A stretch of 64,000 nucleotides of DNA. Source: Brasenia schreberi. Taxonomy: Eukaryota; Streptophyta; Magnoliopsida; Nymphaeales; Cabombaceae. The notes under the pieces are model-generated. The model had not been told where the DNA came from. It did not search any database and saw only the letters and a list, made by a program, of their open reading frames with translations. The translations under genes and the position numbers were made by a program. Shown one piece after another: positions 33,864 to 45,307 of this stretch. How positions within the stretch are numbered: position 1 is the first letter of the stretch; every line of letters begins with the position of its first letter. The stretch is taken from assembly GCA_036023115.1 (NCBI GenBank), contig JAYKKT010000040.1, positions 5,925,001-5,989,000 on the forward strand. The letters are read 5' to 3'.

Positions 33864-36539
33864 AAGTCAGGTGTAAAAAGTACCTCAATTTTCAAAAGAT
33901 CACAGATATTGTGATTTATCTTCTGCATGAGATTGCATTGCACTCGTACATAAACTACCACTATGCCTTAAATTTAAGGTGGCATCCTCGTCTTTCATCA
34001 CCAAGAGAAAGAGGTTTAACTAACAGAAGGATACATTCGTAAAGGATAATGCCACACAACACTCCCAAGAACCAGTTTTGACCACACAGAAAGGATAACA
34101 AACCATTATTGCCAACGGAGGGCCCTTTTGTCCTCCACAAGATATGGATCATTCGTATTCTTATTATTAATCCTTCACATGTGAACATTCAATTCTGTCA
34201 ATGAGATTGTTTTGTGTCCTAGCAGGAGTAACAACCAACAAAAGCGGTAAAATATTCCTCTGCCGAACTATGCAAGACCTGGCGACAACCTTTTTCTGTA
34301 TTCGCTAGACTAAATTTTTCAAGCAATTGAGAAACAGTTCTGAAGCTGGAAAAGTTTTTGCACATATTTGACCTTTTATAACATCCAGAAAGCATTTAAT
34401 AGTATGTTTTCCCTGCCAATGAAAGTATAGAAATGCTATAGTGGAAATGTTTTAGAAGAAAGTATCTTGTTATATTTTTGACAACTAAGAAAATGAAAGG
34501 ATAAACAAGCAATAAAATCTTTCTTACAACAACTAAGTCTTTTCCCATACTAGATGAAGCAATAAAATCTTTCATATGCCAACAAAATTTCTACTGGGCA
34601 TGGAAGTTCTAAGATTAATCAAGGGTGGCTTTACAGTATGACACTAAAGTTAATGAATCGCCGTTCCCAAGTAAAATCATAGGGACCAATTGATGTCCTC
34701 CTTTAGTTGACCAAGTTGAACCACAAAAACAAAAATCATCATTTCACCACTCGGAGAGTAAGCTACTGGATTCATATTCACCCATGTAAACTAAATTTGA
34801 TCATACCTGCGTAAGAGGGCTCATGTTGATGTGTTTCAATCAACACCTTTTAGGCTTCTTCAATATTTTTTCAAGTGAAGATCTTCCAAGTTCAAATTCT
34901 CACGTTTTCATCCTAAGGTTCCATAGAGTCATAACCTTCCAGATGTTCGAGACCTTATCAGATCTTTCTTTTTATTTTCCATGGGCATTTTCAGACTTTT
35001 TCACTAAAAGCCTCATCCCTCCAGATGCCCAAGACTTATCACATCTTCTACATTTTATTTTCTATTGCCACTATTCAGACTTTTTCACCAACAGTCTCCT
35101 TAGAGTTTAGGTCTTTTCTTGTGCAAGGTGACAATTATGTCCAACATACATCTTCTATACATAATCAATGATCAATTATCCTGCACTCAGCACCGTATCA
35201 CATTGTTGTTGCTTTATGATACCTGCTTTCCTATTTAAGTTGTATCTGCTGGTGATGGAAATACCCAATTCTCCCCTTTTTAAAGAGGAAAAAACTAAGC
35301 ATGCGACTTCCATCATTCTCCTCATCCTCTTGAAATAACTACCGGTCCTAACTAAGTACTTTATATTATACTTTTGATGCCGTTTGTATTATCTAATACC
35401 CATCAAATTCAATGTGCACTTTATATGCTTAGCCTTGTTCAAGGAAGTTGAAAACCCTCAGCTTTCTGGATTTTTCTCCAATCTTCTTGAATGGCTTTTT
35501 CTTTCATCAAATCAAACAAAAAAAAGTAGGCTGCATCGCAAATAGCATTCACCAGTATATTTCATTTCAGACATTCTTCGTTAAATCATCCTCAACAGTA
35601 ATAAAGTGATATGATCAGCATTGACCTATAGGCTATATTGATAACTTCGTCACGATCATAAGATCAAACATAGAGTGTGGACATTCTTTCTTCTACAAGA
35701 TCCTGCCGAAAAAGAAAATCCCTGGTAACAGTATTACAGTATTACTGTTAAAGCGCTTACAAACCAATAAACACCATATACAGGTCCTTCATCTTGGCTA
35801 TTCTCCAAGTTTTGACAGAAAAGAATGATCACAGAAGAACCTGCACAATTACCAGGAACCCCTCGATTGGCATTAAAAACATCAACCAAACAGAACATAC
35901 CTACTACTTGCTGAAACTTGAACTAACGCACAGGTGGGAGCCATTTATAAGCAACACCATAGTTCAATGCTGCTAGTGAGAAAGATTAAGCCTTTCTATG
36001 AAGAAAGGACAAATGTTAAGAGTTCCATGCAAAGCGCAGAACCGAAGTGTTCCTGGCAATAGTTTCACGCAGTTTATGACAGCATGAACACAGTGAAACG
36101 ACTTACATGTATTAGATTTATCTGCAATCATAAGGATGCGAAATTATAGAAAATAAAATATAGCGGCAGGAAAACGTAATATCTCCAAAGAAGAAAGTAT
36201 CGCAACCAGGGTTACGGTTCATATACGAGCTTAAGTGCACAAAGAAAGTACCTAAACCCCCCGATATTTCAAAGATCAATTGCGCCCGACCATTCAATCA
36301 ATTGCGGCCAAAATGTGATACCATGAGAAAACCCTAGCTGGTTCAATTAAATTAGACGACCTCACCAACAAAGGGAACCAAAAGATCAATTGGCCTCACA
36401 GATTCGACGTTGCACAATCCCTCTAATGAACCCTAGCTGAGAAGAAGTGAAGGAATGTTCGACTCGGGAAATCCGAACATGCGATTCCACGATAGACCAG
36501 AAAACAGAGAGAAAGAGACCTTGCAGTGAGGTTCATAGA
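33864..36539. other. Low-information intergenic DNA
   Basis: No frame longer than ~100 codons and no recognised domain. Short frames at 33961-34188 and 34823-35110 are unassigned. A partial RTE-like phrase (AACAACTAAGTCTTTTCCCA) occurs at ~34529-34550. Confidence 0.35.
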
Positions 36540-36590
36540 CGTCGCCGGTCAGTAGCATGAGGACGGGAAGCCACACGAGAGAGAGAGAGG
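36540..36590 (-). other. Possible first exon or 5' end of an unidentified minus-strand transcript
   Basis: On the minus strand a CT-rich leader (36565-36590) precedes an ATG with a short frame MLLTGDVYEPHCK, followed by GTCTCTTTCTCT, which could be a donor. No downstream exons could be found between here and 33.9 kb. Weak. Confidence 0.2.
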
Positions 36591-36732
36591 GGGGTCAAGT
36601 AGTTCTATCAACGGGTTGGATTGGAACTGGGTTGGGTGGACGGGTAGATACGATTTTATAAGCTAAAGAGGTTAGTAGTGGTCATGAAGTTAAACCTCGT
36701 TGAGCTTAACAACAGTCACGAGGTTAAAAGTA

Positions 36733-36736
<4 letters not shown>

Positions 36737-36821
<85 letters not shown>
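36737..36821. repeat. (AT)n microsatellite, ~85 bp
   Basis: A near-perfect run of alternating TA, self-complementary and able to extrude. It sits just before the decayed RTE copy. Confidence 0.95.
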
Positions 36822-36823
<2 letters not shown>

Positions 36824-36894
36824 ATATGTTAGCAAGATATAATGTCAAGTAATAAATAAAAATTAAAAATTCAATTTAAAAGTTAATTGTCAAT

Positions 36895-38162
36895 CAACAA
36901 CAACTAAGCATTTTTACCATACTAGATGAGTCGAGTACATAGATTGTTTGTTTCCACGTAGCCCTATCATGTATCATACTAGCATTTTAACTCAATATAA
37001 ACTAGATCATTATTTATTATTTATTTTTACATTTTTGTAGTTGTCCTCTTCCTTTTTCAACATTTTCATAATCTAGTTTTTCATATCTTTTTACGAGAGC
37101 ATCTTTGGGTCGTCTTTCTATATATCCAAACCATCTTAAACAAATTTTCCTCATTTTATCATTTATTTGTGCTACTCTCAATTTGTTTTAATAGCCTCAT
37201 CATGTATAAGGTCTTTCTTTATGTAACCACTCATTCATCTCAACAACTTTATTTATGTTACAAACATCTTTTGTACATAATGATTAATTGCCCAACACTC
37301 AAAACCATAAAACATAACAGGTCTAATTGTTGCTCTATAATATTTACCTTTCAATTTTAATGTTATCTTCTTATCGCATATAATTCATGATGCCCCTTTC
37401 CACTTTAACCAACCGATATTAATTCTATATGTAACTCTCCACCAATTTTTCTACTAATTTAAAATTTTGATCATAGGTATTTAAAACTTTCTTATAAGAG
37501 ATGCAATATGTGTCACTCTTAATCTCTATGTTATCGGAAGTATGCAAATGGTCAAACTTATATTCCATATATTATTTATTTGGTCTACTGAGTTGTAAGC
37601 CTTTACTTTCTAATATTTCTCTTCATGCTTCTAATTTTCTATTATTTTTCCTCCTACTTATCCACTAACGCAATGTGATCAGCAAATAACATATACCAAG
37701 GTACTTCATCTTTAATATGTATTGTTAACTCATAAATGACCAATATAAATAAATATATACTTAAAGTTGATTTCTAATGTAACCCAATATTAACTTTAAA
37801 AGAGTTTGTTATTCCTTTATTAGTTCTTACCCATGTTTTTGCAACATCATATATGTCTCTTATAAGATTTATACATGTCAATGAGATACCTGTCTTTCGA
37901 CGTTCTTCAAATAACATCTCGACACCTTATCATAAGTTTTTTCTATATCAATAAATATCACGTGAAAGTTCTTTTTTGCTTTAAAATCTTTCAATAGGTG
38001 AATGGTTTCAATAGTAGATCTATCTGGCATGAATCCGAATTTGTTCTATGTTATACTCAATATTTGTCTTAACCTATGTTTGGTATTCTTTACCATAATT
38101 TTATAGTATGACTCATTAACTTAATATCTCGATAATTCTCACAATTCTGAATACCTCTCTTG

Positions 38163-38227
<65 letters not shown>

Positions 38228-38680
38228 AAGTATACTCACTCTCCATTTTCTGGGTATATTTTGAGTTCTTGATATTTAATTAAATAGTTTTGTGAGTCAA
38301 GGATCTCATATCTCTTCGAATTTTCCATACTTCTGTGTAGTGAATATTGTTTGGTTCTACAAATTTATCATCCTCATATATTTAAGGGTCTATTTTACTT
38401 CATTCTTTTTAATACGCCAATAAAAATTACGGTTTATATACTTTTATGGTTTGGCTAACTCTCCTAAGTTAATAGTACCATATGTATTTTTATTAAAAAG
38501 CTTATAAAAATAAAATTTCCCATCGATTTTTTATATCATCATTTGCCACTAGAATATGCTTATCCCCATCTATGATACATATAATAAAAGTAAGATTCTT
38601 ATTTTTTTATCTCTAGTCTTACTTATCATAAAAATATCTCTTTCACCTTCATTTTTTAATATATGAATTAAAATTCAAAA
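36895..38680 (-). mobile_element. Decayed RTE LINE (copy 6)
   Basis: It begins with the CAACAACAACTAAGC tail and follows the RTE 3' end, C-terminal domain and reverse transcriptase in order. Alignable phrases continue to ~38640, for example TATATCATCATTTGCCACTAG at ~38530, matching the linker upstream of the reverse transcriptase in the 58.6-61.6 kb copy. Many substitutions and indels; a TA microsatellite has grown inside it at 38165-38223. This is the oldest-looking RTE copy here. Confidence 0.8.
38165..38223. repeat. (TA)n microsatellite inside the RTE copy
   Basis: A near-perfect TA run of ~59 bp, located where other RTE copies have a non-repetitive TTGTTCTTATATATGGG stretch. The short TATATA there probably seeded the expansion. 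Confidence 0.93.
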
Positions 38681-38984
38681 ATATTTTTTAATTAATTATA
38701 CTTCCAAATAATACAAGTTTTTTTTGTTTGAATTTACCCGGGTATACCGAACTTCCCACACACTCTTATTTATATATATAAGACGAGAGAAAAGTCCGAT
38801 GAATGGAACAAGTCACTTACATCATGAGAATCAAAGGGCCCTATATCAAGTGAGCGGTCTTGTAAGTGCCGCCTAAATTGTATTTATAAAAAGGGGAAGT
38901 TAGGGTTCAACTCTCGCTTGGTTACATTTGGCTGGGTGGTTAGCTAGGCAAGAATCTTCGCATTTAACTTCCTAAAACGACGGT

Positions 38985-39110
38985 TTTTACTACATTTGAC
39001 CGATAGCTCGCCTGGTTAAGCCGAAGGTCGTGAGTTCAATACCCTCAGAGTACATCCCTAGCCAAAGGCTTTGGTTGCAATTAAATAATTAGTTAAATCA
39101 AGCCCGAGCA
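38985..39110 (+). mobile_element. tRNA-like SINE copy
   Basis: CGATAGCTCGCCTGGTTAAG (A-box-like) is followed by GGTCGTGAGTTCAATACC (B-box-like), then a non-tRNA body and an AT-rich tail. A second, weaker B-box-like AGGGTTCAACTC lies at ~38893. It is not a closed tRNA. Confidence 0.5.
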
Positions 39111-39682
39111 ATGGTGTTGAGTTCAACTAAACTACGAAAAAGAAAACACCATTAGGCTACTTAAGTATACCACAACTTTGGCTTCCTAATTGAACCTCTT
39201 TAAAAAAGATTGTTGGGTTTCTACTTTCTATTATAACCGAATATAGTTTTAAGTCATACTTAAAAGATCATGAAAAACCTAACAAACTTCACCAAATTTC
39301 AGTTCATAGATTTACTTGCTTTCTCTCCTTCATCGTCGAGAAAAAACCATTGAAGATGCTTCTCTAAGCTGCTCGGTAGAGGCCTCCAAACTCTCCTCAG
39401 AAGCACAAAACAATGGATAACAAGCACCATGGACTGCAAAGACGAGCACAGGCGCTTCGAAAAATGAAGAAAAGATAAGAGTAATGGTTATCAACGGTCT
39501 GGATTTTGCCAAATGGACGGTCTGTATTGAGGTAATGGGGCGTCGATCCGTGTGAGGAAATAGGGAACCAATCAGAGGCCGCCTCTAGCTTGTTTAAACC
39601 CTCGTTGCTCGAATTGCTTTCTGCAAATCGTAAACCCGTTAAAACCCTGTCATCTGCGATCCTTCTTTGGTTTTGTTCCTAA
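39111..39682. promoter_or_regulatory. 5' flank of the histone H1 gene
   Basis: The last ~100 bases before the ATG at 39683 are CT-rich leader. I did not find an unambiguous TATA box. The minus-strand frame 39330-39512 shows no domain. Confidence 0.35.
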
Positions 39683-40653
39683 ATGTCTGCAGAACCCGAG
39701 GTTCCCGTCGTTCCGGCCGAGACGCCAGCTCCGGAGAAGGCTTCTAAGCCCGTCAAGGAGAAAAAGTTAAAGATGCCTAAGGAGAAGAAGCCCAAGGAGG
39801 CCAAATCGGCACCGTCTCACCCTCCTTACTTTCAAGTCTGTACCCAATCTGTTTGCCTTTCTGTTTTTTGTTTTCGATCGATTTTCAACTAGCCTTTCCC
39901 AGATTTTCAAGTGGTTAAGAAGAGATGAAGGATTAAAAAGTGGTCGTTGAGTTAAATTCTTTTATTATTGCTTGGAAAAAAAGTCGATTCTCGAATCTGT
40001 TTGAGGCTTTTCCCAGATTTTCCTATCATTCATCTTCTCCAATCTAAAATCCGATGTGAATTTAGGGTTTTTGTTTTTTTGATTTCTTTTTCATATTATT
40101 CGTCTTTTTTATTACTTGGAAATGACCATCTTATCCCGGGAGCTTAATTTCTTCTTTTCATCCCTTTTCTTTGGTTTTCAGTTAACTTCACGTATAAATA
40201 AAGTCCGAAATTTTCATAGTTCTGATCACCCGTTTCCCGTTTCCCGTTTCCCGTTTCCCTCAGATGATCAAAGAAGCCATCACCGCGCTGCACGAGAAGC
40301 ATGGATCAAGCGCCTATGCGATCGCCAAGTACATGGAATCGAAGCACAAGGCCTTCCTCCCGGCCAACTACAAGAAGAATCTTTGGCTGCAATTGAAGAA
40401 CGCCGCGGCCAAGGGGAAGCTCGTGAAGGTCAAGGCCTCCTTCAAGCTTGTCGAGCTCCCGAAGAAGTCGTCTCCGACTGCCAAGAAACCCTCGAAGGCA
40501 GCCGCACCAAAGCCCTCATCCAAGAAGGCTCCAGCGAAACCCGCGAAAAAACCGGCTGTGCGGAAGGCGCCGAAGAAAACCGCGACTCCCAAGCCCAAGG
40601 CGCCCAAGTCCATCAAGTCTTCTGCTGCTAAGAGGGCCAGGAAAGCCACTTAA
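39683..40653 (+). CDS. H1: Linker histone H1, two exons, 180 aa
   Basis: Exon 1 is 39683-39835 and exon 2 is 40264-40653, joined in phase 0 by a 428-bp GT-AG intron (the acceptor CCCTCAG follows a pyrimidine-rich run). The acidic/Lys-Pro N-tail leads to HPPYFQ at the junction. The winged-helix H15 domain follows (MIKEAITALHEKHGSSAYAI, LPANYKKNLWLQLKNAAAKG, KLVKVKASFKL). The C-tail is Lys/Ala/Pro-rich with SPTAKK and AKPAKKPAVRKAPKK blocks. Length and intron position fit plant H1. It binds linker DNA at the nucleosome dyad and compacts chromatin. Exon 2 is clearly more GC-rich than the flanks. Confidence 0.95.
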
Positions 40654-41677
40654 GCATCTATCGCATGACTGAGATTAGGCTCTTTTGTAAAGTTTAGGTA
40701 ACAATAACGATGAAAAGGAAGCTTTCAGGTGCTTGTTTTGTTCTTCTCCTTCATTTTCCAGCCTTTCTGTAAATTCTCCATCTCTTCGTTGCGAATTTAA
40801 ATAAAACTCTCTTCCATTATTACTCTTGTTCGTCGCCATTCAGATATTGACAATCCAAACGCTTGCATAGGAATCTTGTGCGAAAAACCTTTCCCCAGTA
40901 GCAGGTAATCGAGGGGAAGCAAAAGGCAAATTCAATTCGTGAGGAATATCGAATGGATCATCACTAAATGTTCTCTTAACTAGAACGCTTTTCTAATGCT
41001 AACGTGAGCGTGTTCTCAAAATGGAAAAGAGAAGATCGACGATGAATGCCGGGGGGCCGCTTTCGGAGAGTTGCAAGTGGGTTTGGGCATGAATGTAGTA
41101 TGCATATTTACCAAATTCTCTCTCTCTATATGTCTGTGGGAAGTTCTATATATATATATGTCTGTGGGAAGTTTGTTATATGCTACCGTTTTCAAAGAAA
41201 TCTTAATCATTTAATTTGGAAGATGGAAGGTTGATATTTAAATTAAAAAATAAAGTATTACACTTTTTGTAAGTATAATTAATTTAAAAAAACAAAAATT
41301 TACTTTTAAATTTAAATCTAGGAACTTCCATCCTTCAAATTAGATTCTTCAGATTTGTTTAAATATCTAATATGTAATGTTACTATCAGTTTGATGTGTT
41401 TATATATAAAAAGATAGAGAGAGAAACTAGTATATGCTAATATTTACATTTTTAATTTTTAATTGGTTGATGATTGAAATTTGAATTATAAAATATAAAA
41501 ATAAATGTGTACTTTGTAGTTTCATTTTATTCACATAAGTACTTGTTTTTTAAATCATCAAATATAATTTGGTTGAAATTTATTTCAATTTAGTAGCACC
41601 TAAAAGTATTACCAGAACAGCAAGCCGACTCATAGGTAGCAGCTGATTCGTACAAACACGATCCACCTCAGAGACCG
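40654..41677. other. H1 3' UTR and PNM1 upstream region
   Basis: AAATAAAAC near 40798-40806 is a plausible H1 polyadenylation signal. A 27-bp phrase (TATATGTCTGTGGGAAGTTCT-like) is repeated at ~41126-41175. From 41611 onward the sequence is duplicated in inverse at 49454-49591. Confidence 0.45.
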
Positions 41678-43189
41678 TTGCTTCTGAAAAGGTTCCTTTG
41701 TTCTTCTTACTCGTTCTACAATAGACATCTATCACCTACGTTTCTTGCCCTAGTGACAACGATGCCGCCACCGCTCCAGCGAGCGGCGCTGCACCTCCGG
41801 CAACTCCTCTGTCTCCGTGCGGCGGCGGAGCCTTTTCCGTTTCGCGGGTTCTCTACCGCACAGGTGATCGCCGACGAGCTCCTCAAGCCGGACGACACCC
41901 CCGAGGGACCGTTGCAGGATCGTCTGGACGTCCTCAACCCTAGCCTCGACCACCAAATCTTCGTCGAGGCCCTCAATCTATCCCATGACGCCGGCCGGAA
42001 AGTGCTTGGTTTCTACGAGTGGGCCGCGAAGCGGCCGGGCTTCATCGACGAGGCGTCGTTCTCCGCCGTCGCCGATTTCCTCGGCCGCCGGAAGGATTTT
42101 AAAGCGGTCCGTGTCCTAATACTCGACCGCTCTCTCCGGCGATTCTCGATCGGAGAACGGACATTCAAAGTCGTTGCAGATCGCCTGGCCCGCGCTGGCC
42201 GGCCGACACAGCTCATAGCCTTCTTCGACGATATCGACAAGCTAGGTTTCGAAATCGACCGCCGGGAGGCTCTCTCAATTGTCGTCTCGGAGCTCTGCGA
42301 CCACGGATTCCCCGGCCACGCCGAGTCCCTCGTGAAGAAGGAAGCAGATCGTTTCTTCCCGGACGATGCAATCTGTGAGACCCTCATCAAGGGGTGGTCC
42401 GCCGTCGGAAAACTCGACGAGGCACGGATGTTCGCCGCAGAGGTTGCCCGGGGAGGGTTTGAGCTTGGCGTCGGGGCATACAATGCCATTCTCGACTGCG
42501 TCTGCAAGCTATGCCGGGAGAAGGATCCATTCCGACTCAGACAGGAAGCCAATGATGTGCTCGTCGAGATGGAGGCCGCTGGAGTTCCTAGGAACTCTGC
42601 GACGTTCGGTGTCTTGATCTCGAATCTGTGCAAGATCCGTAAGACGCAGGAGGCTCTTGAACTCTTCCAGAGGATGCCGGAATGGTCGTGCTCACCGGAT
42701 TCCGGAACTTTCATCACCCTCACACGTAGTCTCTACCAGGCGGCGAGGGTTGCAGAGGGAGACGAGATGCTGGCCGGCATGAAATCGGCAGGGTTCCATT
42801 TGACGATCAAGGATTACTTTGGATTCATCCGAATTCTCTGCGGGATTGAGCGTGTGGAGCACGCTATGAAGGTATTCGCGAGGATGAAGGAAGATGGATT
42901 CCAGCCAGGGACCCAGACGTTCGAGCTCTTGATGAAGAAACTAATGGCCCACGGGAAGTTGGAAGAGTTCAATTCGCTATATCAGGAGGCTGTGGAGAAG
43001 GGCGTAACGATCAACCCCTGGGAGTATAAGATCGATCCAAGGTTCACCAAGATGGACCAGAAGCCGAAAAAGAAGAAAGCGAAGAGGGAGACTTTGCCGA
43101 TGAAGATGGAGCGGAAGAGGAAGCGACTGAGGAAACTGAGGTTGAGCTTCGTGAAGAAGCCCAAGAAGCTTATGCGGAGGGCGTACTGA
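41678..43189 (+). CDS. PNM1: P-class PPR protein, PNM1-like (dual nucleus/mitochondria type), 503 aa
   Basis: A single-exon frame. The N-terminus is Arg/Leu/Ser-rich without acidic residues for ~55 residues, fitting a mitochondrial presequence. PPR units follow, e.g. DDAICETLIKGWSAVGKLDE, LGVGAYNAILDCVCKLCREK, NSATFGVLISNLCKIRKTQE and TFITLTRSLYQAARV. The C-terminal ~45 residues are strongly basic (KPKKKKAKRETLP, MERKRKRLRKLRLSF, VKKPKKLMRR), like the nuclear-localisation tail of PNM1. PPR proteins bind organelle RNA; Arabidopsis PNM1 is reported in mitochondria and nucleus. A second in-frame ATG at 41762 (MPPPLQRAALHL) could be the real start. GC-rich unlike its surroundings. The orthology is from memory of the family, so moderate. 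Confidence 0.85.
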   Translation: MLLKRFLCSSYSFYNRHLSPTFLALVTTMPPPLQRAALHLRQLLCLRAAAEPFPFRGFSTAQVIADELLKPDDTPEGPLQDRLDVLNPSLDHQIFVEALNLSHDAGRKVLGFYEWAAKRPGFIDEASFSAVADFLGRRKDFKAVRVLILDRSLRRFSIGERTFKVVADRLARAGRPTQLIAFFDDIDKLGFEIDRREALSIVVSELCDHGFPGHAESLVKKEADRFFPDDAICETLIKGWSAVGKLDEARMFAAEVARGGFELGVGAYNAILDCVCKLCREKDPFRLRQEANDVLVEMEAAGVPRNSATFGVLISNLCKIRKTQEALELFQRMPEWSCSPDSGTFITLTRSLYQAARVAEGDEMLAGMKSAGFHLTIKDYFGFIRILCGIERVEHAMKVFARMKEDGFQPGTQTFELLMKKLMAHGKLEEFNSLYQEAVEKGVTINPWEYKIDPRFTKMDQKPKKKKAKRETLPMKMERKRKRLRKLRLSFVKKPKKLMRRAY

Positions 43190-44224
43190 TGCATCTGGAA
43201 AATTGGGTATGCTTTAACGGAATTCATGGACGGAATTGCTTCATACCATGGTTTTTCTCGTTCATTTCTTCGAATTCATCACCGCATCTTGTTCTGTTAA
43301 TTGTTACAAACTAGGGAATGTTTATTGTCAATGCTGAGAAAGAGGTGATCGAATAAGTTTTCTTGGTGACAGTCCTATTGGGGCTTTAGTCATCCCTTTT
43401 GAATTTTAATCAGAAATTTTATACACAAGGTTGGCTTAATTGTTCGTTCTTTCAAAATTTTCCTTCCTCCAATCGTAGTTTTTATTGTCGCCCTTTCAGG
43501 CATTACACTGATTCTTCATGCTCTTCCTGTGCCTTGCATTTTCAACTTCATTTAAGAGGAACAACTTGTTCAGATTGCCAAAGAGAATATGAATGCTGTT
43601 CTCACATGATACATTTTCATTGTTGAGCTTCATTCTAAGTTTCATCATTGATGAAGAAAATTGCGTGGGATTGTGAGGTCCGAGTTTTCTGACTGTTCTG
43701 ACTCTTGGAGCTTAAACTTTTCACATTTGAAAAGGACACTTGAGCTGGCTTCGCACAAATACTTTGTAGTAAATGATCCATGAAGGACATGTCTGCGTCT
43801 TAAGTTGCTATCAGTATGAAAAACAGTACACTTGATTGAAACGGTAAATATCATTATGAAAATTTTAGTTCACATCCAAGTACAGGCTTGGACAATTGCA
43901 CGAAGATGCATTGCCACGAATCAGTATAAACTCCTTACTTTGTGTAGAGATTCAATGACTGAAACAAAGAAGCTGGGGAATATACATTATCCATAATAAG
44001 GTCACTGTATTGTAGCTTCTCTTAGTGAAAAAGAAAAATCTCCCATCATTCATAGACACCCTTCTCGGAAGGGGGTTCATCATGATCACTTGAACATCCT
44101 ATGTATACTCAAGTGCTTTTGGCAAGGAAAGCTTCACATTCATCCATGAGAGATTGGACGAACGAACAACATAGGAGGGTAAAGGTTCAACAAGGCATAT
44201 AGATGGGAGGTCCTAAGCTCTTGA
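43190..44224. other. PNM1 3' flank, nothing else assigned
   Basis: AT-rich. Short frames at 43399-43626 and 43645-43854 have no recognised domain. Confidence 0.35.
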
Positions 44225-44226
44225 TC

Positions 44227-45190
44227 AACAACAACAACTAGGCCTTTTCCCATGCTAGATGGGTCAGCTAGATGGATTTTTGTTGCGATAGAGCTTGATC
44301 TTATGTCATGGCAATAGTTAACTCAATGTAAGCTCAATCATTTTTTATTGTTTTCTTCCAAACTTTTGTTTTCTTTTTTTTAACATTTCACCGTCTACTT
44401 TCTCACATTTTTTTCTCGCACCTTTTTACCGAAATTTCCTTTAAAACTTCCTTTGGTTGCCTTTCCAAGTGTCCAAACCATCTTAAACTATTTTTTCTTA
44501 TTTTTATGATCTATTAGTATCACTCCTAATTTACTTCCGCTAACCTCATTATGTATATGGCCCTCCTTACGTGACCTCACATCCGTGTCAGCATCTTTCG
44601 TTCCTCTCATGGACATCTTTTTGTACATATTGATGGTTAACTGTCAAAACTTAGACACGTGTAACATAACGGGTCTATTTGCTAATAATATTTACCTTTG
44701 AACCAACCTATATTAATGCTACGTGTAACATCTCCATAATTTTCTTCATTGTTTTGAAAAATTGACCCTAACTATTTAAAACTTTTTATAAAGTATGCAG
44801 TGTGTGGCAATCTTTTGTCATCTTAGTAATCAATGATCAACCTTATATTTTTATACCTATTATCTTTGTTGTACTAAGTCAGAAGCCTTTGCTTTTTAAT
44901 AGTTTCATTTTATTAACTTTTTTCTTACTCATTCACTAACAAAGTGTCATATGCAAATAACATATACAAATTATATATGCTTTGTTAACTCATCAATGAC
45001 AAAATTATTAAGGTAAATAAATATGAATTTAAAGTTGATATTTGATATAATCCAATATTAACTCAAGTAAATCCTTGTGAAGGTCCTTTTCTTCTGCTCT
45101 GAGATGTACTGGAAGATGGATAGTCTCCATAATTGATGTCCTTGTCATGAATCAAAATTGATTCTCTATTGTACTTGATATTTGTGTTAC
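44227..45190 (-). mobile_element. Decayed RTE LINE (copy 7)
   Basis: It starts with CAACAACAACAACTAGGCC and follows the RTE 3' end through the C-terminal domain to parts of the reverse transcriptase, with many indels. Phrases such as CCAAACCATCTTAAAC and CTAACCTCATTATGTATA are recognisable. No target duplication found. Confidence 0.75.
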
Positions 45191-45307
45191 TGAAATATTG
45201 TATGTTATTGTTTTCCTTTTCTATATTATATCTTTAAAGATGAATATAATTCAGCTATTTGGCAAAGCTAATGCTGTAGGAAGTGGAAACTCCAGAAAGG
45301 ATCATCT

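Noticed and set aside
40368..40672. Extra frames over histone H1 exon 2
   Set aside because: They are GC-rich shadow frames of the real H1 exon.
41716..42723. Minus-strand frames (up to 236 codons) opposite the PPR gene
   Set aside because: These are shadow frames produced by the GC-rich codon use of the PPR gene, with no domain.
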